Shown one piece after another: positions 32,996 through 41,411 of a stretch of 55,128 bases of DNA. This DNA is from Clostridia bacterium (GTDB lineage: Bacteria; Bacillota; Clostridia; Christensenellales; SZUA-584): positions 1-55,128 of the forward strand of contig JABGQS010000016.1 of NCBI GenBank assembly GCA_018648645.1, written 5' to 3'. Made by a program: the position numbers and the translations under genes. The notes beneath the pieces were generated by a model, which did no database searches, was not told the DNA's origin, and worked only from the letters and a program-made list of their open reading frames with translations. Every line of letters starts with the position of its first letter. Positions within the stretch are counted from its first letter, which is position 1.

Positions 32996-33010
32996 TTCGT
33001 AAAATTGTGT

Positions 33011-34402
33011 TTATTCGTTTAGCATGTAGTCCATCATGGCTCTGGCCGCGTCTTTGCCTGCGCCCATAGCGAGGATGACAGTTGCTGCGCCCGTGACTGC
33101 GTCTCCGCCCGCGTATACGCCGGGGATGGAGGTTGCGCCGGTTGCTTCGTCCGTGATGATGCCGCCCCAGCTTTGTGTTTTAAGACCGGGTGTGGACTCG
33201 CGCATCAACGGGTTGGGGCTTTGACCGATGGCGACTACTACAGCGTCGAGCTCTAGGTCGTACTCGCTTCCTTCGATGGGGACGGGTCTTCGGCGACCTG
33301 AGTCGTCCGGCTCCCCAAGCTCCATTTTCTGCAAGCGCATACCCGTGACATCGCCCGCCTCGTTACCGTGAATTTCGGTTGGGTTGATTAATAGATGGAA
33401 CTCGATGCCTTCTTCTTTGGCGTGCTCGATTTCTTCGTTACGTGCCGGCATTTCTGCTTCGCTGCGACGGTAGACTATGTATACGTTGTCAGCACCGAGA
33501 CGCTTTGCACAGCGTGCCGCGTCCATTGCAACATTGCCGCCGCCGATGACTGCGAGCTTTTTATGGTGCACGATCGGTGTGTCGTGACTGGGGTACAAGT
33601 AGCCTTTCATCAGGTTGATGCGTGTTAGAAACTCGTTGGCTGAGTATACGCCGTTGAAGTTTTCGCCGGGGATGTTCATGAACCGCGGCAGACCTGCGCC
33701 TGTGCCGATGAAGATGGACGCGAAGCCCATTTCCTTGAGGTCGTCTATGTCGAGAATTTTGCCCATGACCATGTTGGTTTTAATTTCTACACCCATGTCG
33801 GTTAATGTGTCGATTTCCTTCTGAACCAACGCTTTGGGAAGCCTGAATTCGGGGATGCCGTATTTCAGCACGCCGCCCGGCGTGTGGAAAGCTTCGAAAA
33901 TGGTAACGTCTACACCTTGCTTGGCTAAATCGAGAGCGCATGTGAGACCTGCGGGTCCGCTGCCGATGACGGCTGCTTTTTTGCCGCAGTGACGTTTGCA
34001 TGTTATTGGTCCGACGCCTTCATTTATTGCGACATCGGCACAGTAGCGCTCGAGACGACCGATGGCGACAGGTTCGTGCTTGATGCCGCGCACGCAGACG
34101 ATTTCGCATTGCTCTTCTTGGGGGCATACTCTGCCGCAAATTGCGGGAAGTCCGTTGGTTTCGCGAATCTTCTTGTACGCTTCGATGTGCTTGCCCTCTG
34201 ATATGAGCTTGATGAAAGCCGGGATGTCGATCTCTACAGGGCAGCCTGCGATGCATGGTTTGTGTTTGCATTGTATGCATCGGTTTGCTTCGTTGATTGC
34301 CATTTCTTCTGTGTACCCTAGAGCCACTTCTTCAAAATTAGATGCGCGCAGTTTTGCGTCCTGCTCGGGCATTTTTGTTTTTTCCGGTTGCATGTTTGCC
34401 AT
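33011..34402 (-). CDS. nfnB: NfnB, large subunit of NADH-dependent ferredoxin:NADP oxidoreductase
   Basis: Flavoprotein of 463 residues of the glutamate-synthase small-subunit family. The N-terminal Fe-S region has CIQCKHKPCIAGCP (about 40-55) and CGRVCPQEEQCEIVC; the FAD motif GSGPAGLTCALDLAKQG is at about 147-163, and the NADPH motif GGGNVAMDAARCAKRLG at about 288-304. Paired with nfnA directly upstream (TAATG overlap) it forms NfnAB, which bifurcates electrons between NADPH, ferredoxin and NAD in anaerobes. Its annotation as glutamate synthase (gltA) alone would be misleading because no GltB large subunit is present. Confidence 0.9.
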   Translation of the reverse strand: MANMQPEKTKMPEQDAKLRASNFEEVALGYTEEMAINEANRCIQCKHKPCIAGCPVEIDIPAFIKLISEGKHIEAYKKIRETNGLPAICGRVCPQEEQCEIVCVRGIKHEPVAIGRLERYCADVAINEGVGPITCKRHCGKKAAVIGSGPAGLTCALDLAKQGVDVTIFEAFHTPGGVLKYGIPEFRLPKALVQKEIDTLTDMGVEIKTNMVMGKILDIDDLKEMGFASIFIGTGAGLPRFMNIPGENFNGVYSANEFLTRINLMKGYLYPSHDTPIVHHKKLAVIGGGNVAMDAARCAKRLGADNVYIVYRRSEAEMPARNEEIEHAKEEGIEFHLLINPTEIHGNEAGDVTGMRLQKMELGEPDDSGRRRPVPIEGSEYDLELDAVVVAIGQSPNPLMRESTPGLKTQSWGGIITDEATGATSIPGVYAGGDAVTGAATVILAMGAGKDAARAMMDYMLNE

Positions 34403-35232
34403 TAATCTACCTCACTATAAAGTCTGCACGAATCGTCTTCTTGCTTTTTGTACATTCCACTGCGTCTCATTGCTTCGTCAAAATCTACTTCGTGTCCGTC
34501 GAAGTCGGGACCGTCTATGCAAGCGAACTTTGTTTTGCCGCCGACTGTTAGCCGACAGCCGCCGCACATGCCCGTTCCGTCTATCATGGTTGAGTTCATG
34601 CTGACGATTGTTGGGATATTGTATTTCTTGGTGAGCTGTGATACGAATTTCATCATGATTATTGGCCCGATAGCGATAACGAGGTCGAATTTCTCGCCTG
34701 CGTCGATCTCTTTCTGGAGCGCGTCTGTCACAAAGCCTTGATTGCCGTTGCTCCCGTCGTCCGTTGTGATGATGACTTTATCGGATACGGCGTTTAGCTC
34801 GTCTTCAAGGATGATGAGCTGCTTGGTGCGAAAGCCTGCGATGGTGGTTACATCTATGCCGAGGCTGTGAAGCTCTTTGGTCTGCGGGTATGCGATGGCG
34901 GTACCGAGACCGCCGCCGATGACAGCCGCTTTCTTGATACCAGCGTCAAAATGGGACGCTTTGCCGAGGGGGCCTACGAAGTCTTGCAGGCTGTCGCCCT
35001 CATTTAGCTTACCGAGGCTCATCGTTGTTCGCCCGACTTCCTGAAAGATGATTGTGACTGTGCCTTTATCGGCATCGTGGTCTGCTATTGTCAGCGGGAT
35101 GCGCTCTCCCATATCGTGCACCCGAAGTATGATGAACTGACCGGGTTTTGCTTTTTTTGCGATGAGCGGGGCGTCGATTACCATTAACTTGACCTGCTCG
35201 TTTAGCGTGTGTTTCTCTAGAATCTTATACAC
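34402..35232 (-). CDS. nfnA: NfnA, small subunit of NADH-dependent ferredoxin:NADP oxidoreductase
   Basis: Protein of 276 residues of the ferredoxin-NADP reductase / dihydroorotate dehydrogenase electron-transfer subunit (PyrK-like) family. It has an N-terminal FAD-binding beta-barrel (GQFIILRVHDMGERIPLT), an NAD-binding domain (AAVIGGGLGTAIAYPQTKEL) and a C-terminal [2Fe-2S] cysteine set in GTGMCGGCRLTVGG with CIDGPDFDGHEVDFD. The stop overlaps the nfnB start by one base. Divergent from the Dabb gene. Confidence 0.9.
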   Translation of the reverse strand: MYKILEKHTLNEQVKLMVIDAPLIAKKAKPGQFIILRVHDMGERIPLTIADHDADKGTVTIIFQEVGRTTMSLGKLNEGDSLQDFVGPLGKASHFDAGIKKAAVIGGGLGTAIAYPQTKELHSLGIDVTTIAGFRTKQLIILEDELNAVSDKVIITTDDGSNGNQGFVTDALQKEIDAGEKFDLVIAIGPIIMMKFVSQLTKKYNIPTIVSMNSTMIDGTGMCGGCRLTVGGKTKFACIDGPDFDGHEVDFDEAMRRSGMYKKQEDDSCRLYSEVD

Positions 35233-35316
35233 GGAATGTCTCCTTATTATATAGATTTGTATTGTATGCTGAACTTGCCTTTGTGATTATAACATAAAAG
35301 GCTAATTTAGCAAAGT

Positions 35317-35340
35317 GCAAGTTTTGAAATGATAACTTGC
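35317..35340. promoter_or_regulatory. inverted repeat in the nfnA-Dabb divergent region
   Basis: GCAAGTT (35317-35323) and AACTTGC (35334-35340) with a 10-base spacer, in the 184-base gap between divergent genes. It could be an operator; nothing identifies the regulator. Confidence 0.3.
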
Positions 35341-35416
35341 AATATTGCCTTGTTGTTTGCACAAAGAGGGTAATCTGTGTATGATGAGAATAACAATTAA
35401 TTTAAGGAGTGAAATT

Positions 35417-35704
35417 ATGTTTAGACACGTTGTAAGTTTTAAGCTGGCTGATGATAAGAAGGACATGATGGATGAGGCGAAAAAGAGACTGTTGGCATTG
35501 AACGCGATTGATGAGGTTGTGAATATGCAAGTCGGGATTAATGAGTTTAAGTCGGAGCGCTCTTTTGATTTTGTGATCGTGGTTGACTTTAAGAACCTGG
35601 AAGATTACGAGGTGTATGACAATCATGAACTGCACAATCCTGTAAGAGATTTCATACACGAGATTATCAGCGATGCGGTGGCGGTTGATTACTTTGTAGA
35701 GTAG
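35417..35704 (+). CDS. Dabb-family (stress-responsive A/B barrel) protein
   Basis: Protein of 95 residues matching the dimeric alpha/beta-barrel (Dabb) family: start MFRHVVSFKLADD, central AIDEVVNMQVGIN, then DFVIVVDFKNLEDYEVY, and HNPVRDFIHEI. ATG 35417 follows TTAAGGAGTGAAATT; an earlier in-frame start at 35345 has no such support. Members of the family include stress-induced plant proteins and polyketide cyclases; in Firmicutes the function is unknown. Confidence 0.85.
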   Translation: MFRHVVSFKLADDKKDMMDEAKKRLLALNAIDEVVNMQVGINEFKSERSFDFVIVVDFKNLEDYEVYDNHELHNPVRDFIHEIISDAVAVDYFVE

Positions 35705-35824
35705 GAACTGCGCAGTCCGGCAATAATATAAAAAATAGTTGTTATTACAGCAATAAAAATCTTTTGTTTTTTTAAATAAAAATAAAGGTTTTTTTGCGTT
35801 TATGTCGAATTAGTTAAATGTAAG

Positions 35825-35851
35825 GTACAATTAGTACAAGTTACAGTACAA
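35825..35851 (+). promoter_or_regulatory. triple GTACAA direct repeats upstream of the BMC operon
   Basis: GTACAA occurs at 35825-35830, 35834-35839 and 35846-35851, 40-65 bases before pduL. They lie where a regulator of the BMC operon would bind, and the operon encodes a GntR/UTRA protein. No firm -35/-10 pair can be called. Confidence 0.4.
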
Positions 35852-35890
35852 GCTGTGGCTTGTTTTAGGCGGTTTAGGAAGGAATAGTGA

Positions 35891-36526
35891 ATGGATAGGT
35901 CTTGTGTACAAAGAGCAGTAACATTGAGCATTTGCAGCAGCATGGCGAAGCAGGGGCGGTATTATGTGCCTGCGGCGAGCTCTGCGCGGCATGTGCATTT
36001 GTGCCAAAAGGATATTGAAGTGCTCTTTGGCAGCGGGTATCAGCTAAGCGAGTTTAAAGCGCTGAGCCAACCGGGGCAGTTTGCGAGCAATGAGAAGATT
36101 TCACTAAAAGGAAGCCGTGGGCAGATAGACGGCATAAGGGTACTCGGGCCCGCGCGGCCGGATACGCAGGTGGAGATATCGCTGACCGATTCGTTTAAGC
36201 TGGGCGTGAAACCGATGGTTAGGATGTCGGGAAATGTGGACGGTGCACCCGGAGCAACGCTGATTGGCCCAAAAGGTCAGGTGGAGCTGGTGCAGGGCGT
36301 TTTGATCTCTGCAAGACATTTGCACATTAATGAGCAGCAGGCGGCGGAGTTTAACATGAAGGACGGAGACGTTGTTTGCCTGAAAAAAGGCGGAGAGCGT
36401 GAAACGATATTTGGCAATGTAGTGGTGAGGTGCGGCAGCGGGCACAGCCTGGAGGTGCATTTGGACACTGACGAGGCGAACGCGGCGCTATTGAAAAACG
36501 GCGATTTATTGGAAGTAATCAGATAA
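35891..36526 (+). CDS. pduL: PduL-type phosphate acyltransferase
   Basis: Phosphotransacylase of 211 residues that converts acyl-CoA and phosphate to acyl-phosphate and CoA inside microcompartments. Two PduL domains carry the zinc-binding motifs SSARHVHL (about 30-37) and ISARHLHI (about 138-145). The first 20 residues (MDRSCVQRAVTLSICSSMAK) precede the catalytic domain and could act as an encapsulation peptide. It opens the BMC operon behind GGAAGGAATAG. With PduP it closes a CoA cycle in the shell. Confidence 0.92.
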   Translation: MDRSCVQRAVTLSICSSMAKQGRYYVPAASSARHVHLCQKDIEVLFGSGYQLSEFKALSQPGQFASNEKISLKGSRGQIDGIRVLGPARPDTQVEISLTDSFKLGVKPMVRMSGNVDGAPGATLIGPKGQVELVQGVLISARHLHINEQQAAEFNMKDGDVVCLKKGGERETIFGNVVVRCGSGHSLEVHLDTDEANAALLKNGDLLEVIR

Positions 36527-36538
36527 AGGCGGACTATT

Positions 36539-37186
36539 TTGAACGAGAGTCAGATTAAACAGCTGATTAAAAGAATAGTGGAAGAAGTGCTTATCAGACT
36601 GAGCGGGTTTGGCGGATACAAAACGCTGGCGCTGATGTCTGATATGAGTGCGCATATGAGCGAAGCGTGCGAATATTTAGTGGGCAAGTCGGCTTTGGCG
36701 GCAATATTTGGCGAAGCGCAGGAGCCGGCTGACATAGACAGCAGAAGAGTGGACACGGACGAGGACAAAAGGAATTTGTTGACAGCGATGCGCAGCGCGA
36801 ACGAAGTTGTGCTGGTGGCGCCGTCGTTGACGCGGCTTTGCGCGGTGGCAAATGGAGAAGAGTGCTGCTTTGCTGCAACTGTGTTTGAAAAAGCTATATT
36901 GAATGGGAAAAAGACGACGGTTCTATTGGATTTTGTGCCACCGAAGTTTAAAAGGGGTACGCTGTTTGAAAAGGCGATAAATGCTGTGGATGCTTTACGC
37001 GACATGGGCGTGACGGTTGTGTATCTAAATGCAAAGGCGGACGAAGGGTATGCGCTGGTGACTGAGTTTGAGATAAACGAAGCAGCAAAGCGCGGTATAG
37101 AGCGGATAAAATGCGCGCCGGGCGCGATTATAACGCCGCTGGCAAGAGACGCCGCGAAGGATAAAGGAATAGCGATTGATATTTAA
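36539..37186 (+). CDS. BMC-associated flavoprotein-like protein
   Basis: Protein of 215 residues starting at TTG 36539, 12 bases after pduL (AAAGGCGGAC upstream). The N-terminal segment ESQIKQLIKRIVEEVLIRL is an amphipathic helix like BMC encapsulation peptides. The core (about 25-170) resembles HFCD-type flavoproteins (VVLVAPSLTRLCAVANGEE, then KKTTVLLDFVPPKF), and the end CAPGAIITPLARDAAKDKG recalls a motif found in other BMC-locus proteins. It is probably a cargo flavoprotein; whether it binds FMN is inference. It lacks the His common in HFCD decarboxylases at the expected place. Confidence 0.6.
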   Translation: MNESQIKQLIKRIVEEVLIRLSGFGGYKTLALMSDMSAHMSEACEYLVGKSALAAIFGEAQEPADIDSRRVDTDEDKRNLLTAMRSANEVVLVAPSLTRLCAVANGEECCFAATVFEKAILNGKKTTVLLDFVPPKFKRGTLFEKAINAVDALRDMGVTVVYLNAKADEGYALVTEFEINEAAKRGIERIKCAPGAIITPLARDAAKDKGIAIDI

Positions 37187-37198
37187 AGGAGATAGATT

Positions 37199-37513
37199 AT
37201 GATACTGGCAAGGGTGAGAGGTAATGTTGTAAGCACAACGAAATCGGACAGGCTTGAAGGACTGAAGCTGCTGCTTGTGGTGCCGATTTCGATTGATACA
37301 TTTGAAGAAAAGGGCGCGCCGTTGGTGGCGATAGACACGGTGGGCGCAGGCGAAGGCGAAGTTGTGATGTGCGTTAGCGGAAGCAGCAGCAGGCAGACGA
37401 CGCTGACGGAAAACAGACCGGCTGATCTTTCTATCATCGGGATTATTGACAGCGTGGAGCTTGGCGGCGATATGGTATTTGAGAAGTTTAGGAACGAAAG
37501 ACGGCAGGGGTAG
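37199..37513 (+). CDS. BMC-P (EutN/CcmL) vertex protein 1
   Basis: Pentameric shell vertex protein of 104 residues. It begins ILARVRGNVVSTTKSDRLEG and contains LLLVVPI, AIDTVGAGEGEVVMCVSGSS and IIGIIDSVEL, all typical of the EutN/CcmL family. It caps the vertices of the polyhedral shell. GGAGATAGATT precedes the ATG, 12 bases after the flavoprotein gene. One of three BMC-P genes in the operon; this one is the longest and has a basic tail. Confidence 0.93.
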   Translation: MILARVRGNVVSTTKSDRLEGLKLLLVVPISIDTFEEKGAPLVAIDTVGAGEGEVVMCVSGSSSRQTTLTENRPADLSIIGIIDSVELGGDMVFEKFRNERRQG

Positions 37514-37543
37514 CGATAGCAAAGGTAAGGAAGGGTTAGTATT

Positions 37544-38959
37544 ATGGAATTAACACAACAACAGATTGAACAAATTGTGAAGGATACGGTCAGCAAGCTG
37601 GCAGGGGCGAGTGGCGGCGCATTGAGCGGCAGCGCGACGAGCGGCGAGTGGCTTTGCGATACGGCCGAGCAGGCTGTGCAAAGCGCGAAACGTGCGCAGG
37701 AGCAGCTAAGCGAGATGAGTATGGAGCAACGGGGCAAGCTGATTGCTGCGATGCGAGCTGCGTCGATTGACAACGCAGAGTATTTGGCGAAAATTGCGGT
37801 GGAGGAGACGGGATACGGTATCGTTTCTAACAAGACGGCGAAGAATTTGCTGGCAGCAGAGAAAACGCCGGGCATTGAAGACTTGAACACGGGAGCGCTT
37901 TCGGGCGATTACGGACTGACGATTACCGAGATGGCACCGTATGGTGTGATTGGCTCGATAACACCGTCAACTAACCCGACATCGAGCGTTATAAATAACT
38001 CAATCAGCATGATTGCTGCCGGAAACTCGGTGGTGTATAACCCGCACCCTGCGGCAAAGAGGGCTTCGACAGAGACGATGCGCGTGCTTAACGAGGCGAT
38101 TGTTGCGGCGGGCGGACCGAATGCGCTGAACTGCACGGTGAAAGAGCCGACAATCGAGACGAGCAATATTATAATGAATCATCCTGATATAAAGATACTT
38201 TCCATAACGGGCGGAGAAGCTGTTGTGAACGTTGCTATGAAGACGGGCAAGAAAGTTATCGCAGCGGGACCCGGAAACCCACCTGTTATTGTAGATGAGA
38301 CGGCGATTATCAACGAAGCAGCAAAGGACATTGTGGATGGAGCGAGTTTTGACAACAACGTGCTGTGTATCGCGGAGAAGGAAGTGTTCGTGGTGGACAG
38401 CGTGGCGGACGCGTTGATGAGCGGTATGGAACTTAGCGGCGCTGTAAAAGTGAGCGGCGGAGATATTGAGAAAATTGTGAAGACTGTGCTTGTGCAAAAA
38501 GAAGGCAAGTACATGATTAATAGGAATTATGTAGGCAGAAGCGCTCAGGTGATACTGCGGGACAGCTGTGTTGCGTTTGACGGCACGCCGAGACTGATTA
38601 TCTGCGATGTGGATGAAAAGCATCCGCTGGTAACAACCGAGATGATGATGCCGGTGCTTGGTGTAGTGAGGGTGGCAAATGTGGACGAAGCGATAAGCAA
38701 AGCCATTATCGCGGAGGGCGGGTGTCACCATACGGCGATGATGCATTCTCAGAACGTGACTAACCTGAGCAACGCGGCAAGGGCGCTGGACACGACGATA
38801 TTCGTGAAAAACGCGCCGTCGTACGCAGGGCTTGGGTTTGAAGGCGAAGGGTATACCACGCTGACGATTGCGACACCGACCGGCGAAGGACTTACGAGCG
38901 CGAGAAGCTTTACGCGAAGCAGAAGATGTGTATTGCACGGAAACTTTAGGATTATATAA
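37544..38959 (+). CDS. pduP: CoA-acylating aldehyde dehydrogenase (PduP/EutE family)
   Basis: Enzyme of 471 residues oxidising an aldehyde to acyl-CoA with NAD. The N-terminus ELTQQQIEQIVKDTVSKLAG is an encapsulation-type amphipathic helix joined by a Gly/Ala/Ser linker. The core has SITPSTNPTSSVINNSI, the NAD-binding region and catalytic C275 in SFDNNVLCIAEKE. In this locus the likely substrate is acetaldehyde from DeoC. It is followed by a 157-base gap carrying a dispersed repeat, unusual for a BMC operon. Confidence 0.94.
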   Translation: MELTQQQIEQIVKDTVSKLAGASGGALSGSATSGEWLCDTAEQAVQSAKRAQEQLSEMSMEQRGKLIAAMRAASIDNAEYLAKIAVEETGYGIVSNKTAKNLLAAEKTPGIEDLNTGALSGDYGLTITEMAPYGVIGSITPSTNPTSSVINNSISMIAAGNSVVYNPHPAAKRASTETMRVLNEAIVAAGGPNALNCTVKEPTIETSNIIMNHPDIKILSITGGEAVVNVAMKTGKKVIAAGPGNPPVIVDETAIINEAAKDIVDGASFDNNVLCIAEKEVFVVDSVADALMSGMELSGAVKVSGGDIEKIVKTVLVQKEGKYMINRNYVGRSAQVILRDSCVAFDGTPRLIICDVDEKHPLVTTEMMMPVLGVVRVANVDEAISKAIIAEGGCHHTAMMHSQNVTNLSNAARALDTTIFVKNAPSYAGLGFEGEGYTTLTIATPTGEGLTSARSFTRSRRCVLHGNFRII

Positions 38960-38974
38960 GGTAACGAGAAGGAA

Positions 38975-39065
38975 AGATAAGACCCTTCGACTACGCTCAG
39001 GGTGACAATGTGTGGCGCAGAAGGCGGGCGAACAATGTTCGCCCCTACATCGGGGTGACAAGGGA
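38975..39065. repeat. dispersed palindromic repeats inserted within the BMC operon
   Basis: GACCCTTCGACTACGCTCAG followed by GGTGACA (38981-39007, family B) and GGGCGAACAATGTTCGCCC (39026-39044, family A) followed by CTACATCGGGGTGACAAGGG. Both repeat types also occur at other loci in this window. They lie between pduP and pduS. Confidence 0.8.
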
Positions 39066-39116
39066 TTGTCAGACGGTAAGCGATTAATGAGAGGCTATTA
39101 TAAAGAGGGAAAACGA

Positions 39117-40445
39117 ATGATCATTGACGAAAAAATTCGTGAAGCCGGGATTATCGGAGCAGGCGGGGCCGGATTTCCGACACATGTAAAAGTGAAATGC
39201 AAGGCAGAGGTCATTATAGGCAACGGTGCTGAATGTGAGCCGCTGCTGCATGTCGATCAACTGTTGATGCAGCATTATGCACCGAAGGTTGTGCGCGGCA
39301 TGGAGCTTGTTATGACGGCGACCGGGGCAAGCCGTGGCGTGATATGTCTAAAAGAGCATTATCACAAGGCGGTGGATGCGCTTAATGCGGCGATAGCAGG
39401 CAAAAGCAATATTACGCTGAAGCTGATGAAAAGCTATTATCCCGCGGGCGATGAGCAGACGATGGTTTATGACGTGATGGGCGAGGTTGTGCCGACGGCG
39501 GGACTGCCGCTGGATGTGGGCGCGGTCGTCAACAACGTGAGCACGTTTATGAGCATTGCCGATGCCGTAGATGAGAATAAGTCGGTGACGGACAAGTATG
39601 TGACGGTGGGCGGAGATGTGCAGCAACCTGTGACGCTGAAGGTGCCGATTGGCACGCCGTACAGAGCGCTGGCAGTTGCTGCCGGATTTGAAGGTAATGA
39701 AGACGATTATACGCTGGTGATTGGCGGTCCGTTGATGGGTAAGCTGTGCCATGACTGGAGCGAGACGGTGACCAAAGCGACCAGCGGGGTGCTGGTGCTG
39801 CCGAATGAACACTTTTTGGTAAAGAGCAAAACGCGTGAGGACAAGTCGGACTTGAGACTAGCTAAAGCGGTTTGCTGCCAATGCAATATGTGTACGCTGA
39901 TGTGTCCGAGAAATATGTTGGGGCTGCAAGTTGAGCCGCACAAAGCGATGCGTGCAGCGGCTATGGGCAATGCTTCGCTATTAGGAGACCCGAACGGCGT
40001 ATATTCGTGCTGTGATTGTGGACTGTGTACGTTTTATGCGTGCAACTTTGGACTTAACCCGAGCGGTATGATGCAAAAGATGAAGCAGGGGCTGAGTGCT
40101 GCGGGGTATAAGCCGGTTAAGCAGGTGAAAAGTGCGCCGAATAGTGGGATGGAGTATACGCGCGTTCCTGTGTCGCGGTTGGTTGGACGGCTGGGGCTGA
40201 GTAATTTTGACGTTCCTGCGCCGTTGGTGGACAAAGACCTGCCGATACACATTGTGCGGATATCGCTAAAGCAGCATATAGGTGCGCCGAGTGTGCCTAG
40301 CGTGAAAGCGGGCGACGAGGTTAAAAAAGGCGACATGATTGGCGAGATAAAGCAGGGAGCGCTTGGTGCAAGAGCACATGCAAGCATTGATGGCGTTGTG
40401 ACCGAAGTGACGAGCGATTATATAGAGATTAAGGCAAGAAGATAA
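39117..40445 (+). CDS. pduS: PduS-like RnfC-type flavin/Fe-S protein
   Basis: Protein of about 442 residues of the RnfC/NuoF-like SLBB family that serves as PduS (cobalamin reductase or shell-linked electron-transfer protein). The Gly-rich IIGAGGAGFPTHVKV at the N-terminus, the FMN/NADH region with GNGAECEPLLHVD, and two [4Fe-4S] sites CCQCNMCTLMCP and CCDCGLCTFYAC (about residues 262-312) are all visible. The C-terminus has a biotin/lipoyl-like barrel. ATG 39117 gives the family start; GAGGGAAAACGA precedes it, and earlier in-frame starts lie in the repeat. The neighbour is PduT-like, its usual partner. Confidence 0.9.
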   Translation: MIIDEKIREAGIIGAGGAGFPTHVKVKCKAEVIIGNGAECEPLLHVDQLLMQHYAPKVVRGMELVMTATGASRGVICLKEHYHKAVDALNAAIAGKSNITLKLMKSYYPAGDEQTMVYDVMGEVVPTAGLPLDVGAVVNNVSTFMSIADAVDENKSVTDKYVTVGGDVQQPVTLKVPIGTPYRALAVAAGFEGNEDDYTLVIGGPLMGKLCHDWSETVTKATSGVLVLPNEHFLVKSKTREDKSDLRLAKAVCCQCNMCTLMCPRNMLGLQVEPHKAMRAAAMGNASLLGDPNGVYSCCDCGLCTFYACNFGLNPSGMMQKMKQGLSAAGYKPVKQVKSAPNSGMEYTRVPVSRLVGRLGLSNFDVPAPLVDKDLPIHIVRISLKQHIGAPSVPSVKAGDEVKKGDMIGEIKQGALGARAHASIDGVVTEVTSDYIEIKARR

Positions 40446-40492
40446 AAGGAAGAAACGTTTGTGTCTGGAGAAGGAAAGGAATGGGCGTATAA

Positions 40493-41038
40493 ATGAACGC
40501 GATTGGAATGATTGAGACGAACAGCATACCGGCAGGGATTGAAGCGGGCGACGCAATGCTGAAATCGGCGAACGTGGAGCTGGTGAGCGCTATGGCTGTG
40601 TGCGCCGGCAAGTATATCGTGATGGTGAGCGGAGATGTGGCGGCGGTTAAATCGGCTGTGGCTGACGGCAAGCCCGTGGCAGGGAACTTTCTTGTGGACG
40701 ATATTGTGATACCGAACGTGGAAGACCAAGTGATTACAGCGATAGCGGCGTGCAGCGAAGTTGGAGACATGGCTGCGCTTGGTATCGTGGAGACGTATTC
40801 GCTGGCGAGCGCGGTGATTTGTGCGGACGCGGCTGTGAAGGCGGCGGATGTGTCGCTGATTGAGATACGGCTTGGGCGAGGGCTTGGCGGAAAAGCGTTT
40901 TTTACCATGAACGGGGACGTTGCGGCTGTGAAAGCTGCTGTGGAAGCTGCGAGCATTGAAGGTGAGGAGCACGGAATGATGGCAAATACGGTGGTGATAC
41001 CATCGCCGCATAAAGATATTTACAAAGCACTGTATTAG
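40493..41038 (+). CDS. pduT: BMC-T shell protein, PduT-like with pore cysteine
   Basis: Tandem-domain shell protein of 181 residues. Both halves show the BMC fold (AIGMIETNSIPAGIEAGDAM; AALGIVETYSLASAVICADA). The segment SAMAVCAGKYIVMVSGD aligns with the PduT pore segment, placing C37 where PduT's Fe-S-ligating cysteine sits. A trimer would therefore carry a [4Fe-4S] cluster in its pore and pass electrons between PduS and the outside. It follows pduS by 47 bases behind GGAAAGGAATGGG. Confidence 0.92.
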   Translation: MNAIGMIETNSIPAGIEAGDAMLKSANVELVSAMAVCAGKYIVMVSGDVAAVKSAVADGKPVAGNFLVDDIVIPNVEDQVITAIAACSEVGDMAALGIVETYSLASAVICADAAVKAADVSLIEIRLGRGLGGKAFFTMNGDVAAVKAAVEAASIEGEEHGMMANTVVIPSPHKDIYKALY

Positions 41039-41072
41039 AAATTTCAAGTAATTGGAAGGAGAGAATAAGACA

Positions 41073-41411
41073 ATGGAAGCATTAGGAATGGTTGAGACAA
41101 GAGGTTTGGTTGGCGCTATTGAAGCGGCGGACGCTATGGTGAAAGCGGCGAACGTTGTGTTGGTCGGCAAGGAGAAAGTTGGACGCGGGCTGGTCACTGT
41201 GATGGTGAGAGGCGATGTGGGCGCTGTGAAAGCGGCAGTTGATGCAGGCGCAGCGGCAGCAAAGAGAGTCGGCGAGCTGGCGAGTGTACATGTGATACCG
41301 CGTCCGCACAGCGATGTTGAAGGGATTTTACCGGCGAAGAAATTGAAGAAAGCGGCAAAACCGACTGAAAAACCGGCAGCAAAACCAGCGGCTAAGCCGG
41401 CAGATAAGTAA
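41073..41411 (+). CDS. BMC-H shell protein 1 with Arg at the pore position
   Basis: Hexameric shell protein of 112 residues. The PduA-like core ([20 protein letters not shown], then [34 protein letters not shown]) is followed by an added Lys/Pro/Ala-rich tail of about 24 residues ([17 protein letters not shown]). At the pore loop, where PduA has S40 (KIGSGL), this protein has R38 (KVGRGL). ATG 41073 follows GGAAGGAGAGAATAAGACA. The stop abuts the next gene directly. Confidence 0.94.
   Translation: MEALGMVETRGLVGAIEAADAMVKAANVVLVGKEKVGRGLVTVMVRGDVGAVKAAVDAGAAAAKRVGELASVHVIPRPHSDVEGILPAKKLKKAAKPTEKPAAKPAAKPADK

Noticed and set aside
33011-34402. Calling this gene glutamate synthase small subunit.
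   Set aside because: The adjoining nfnA gene and absence of a GltB large subunit make NfnB the better reading.
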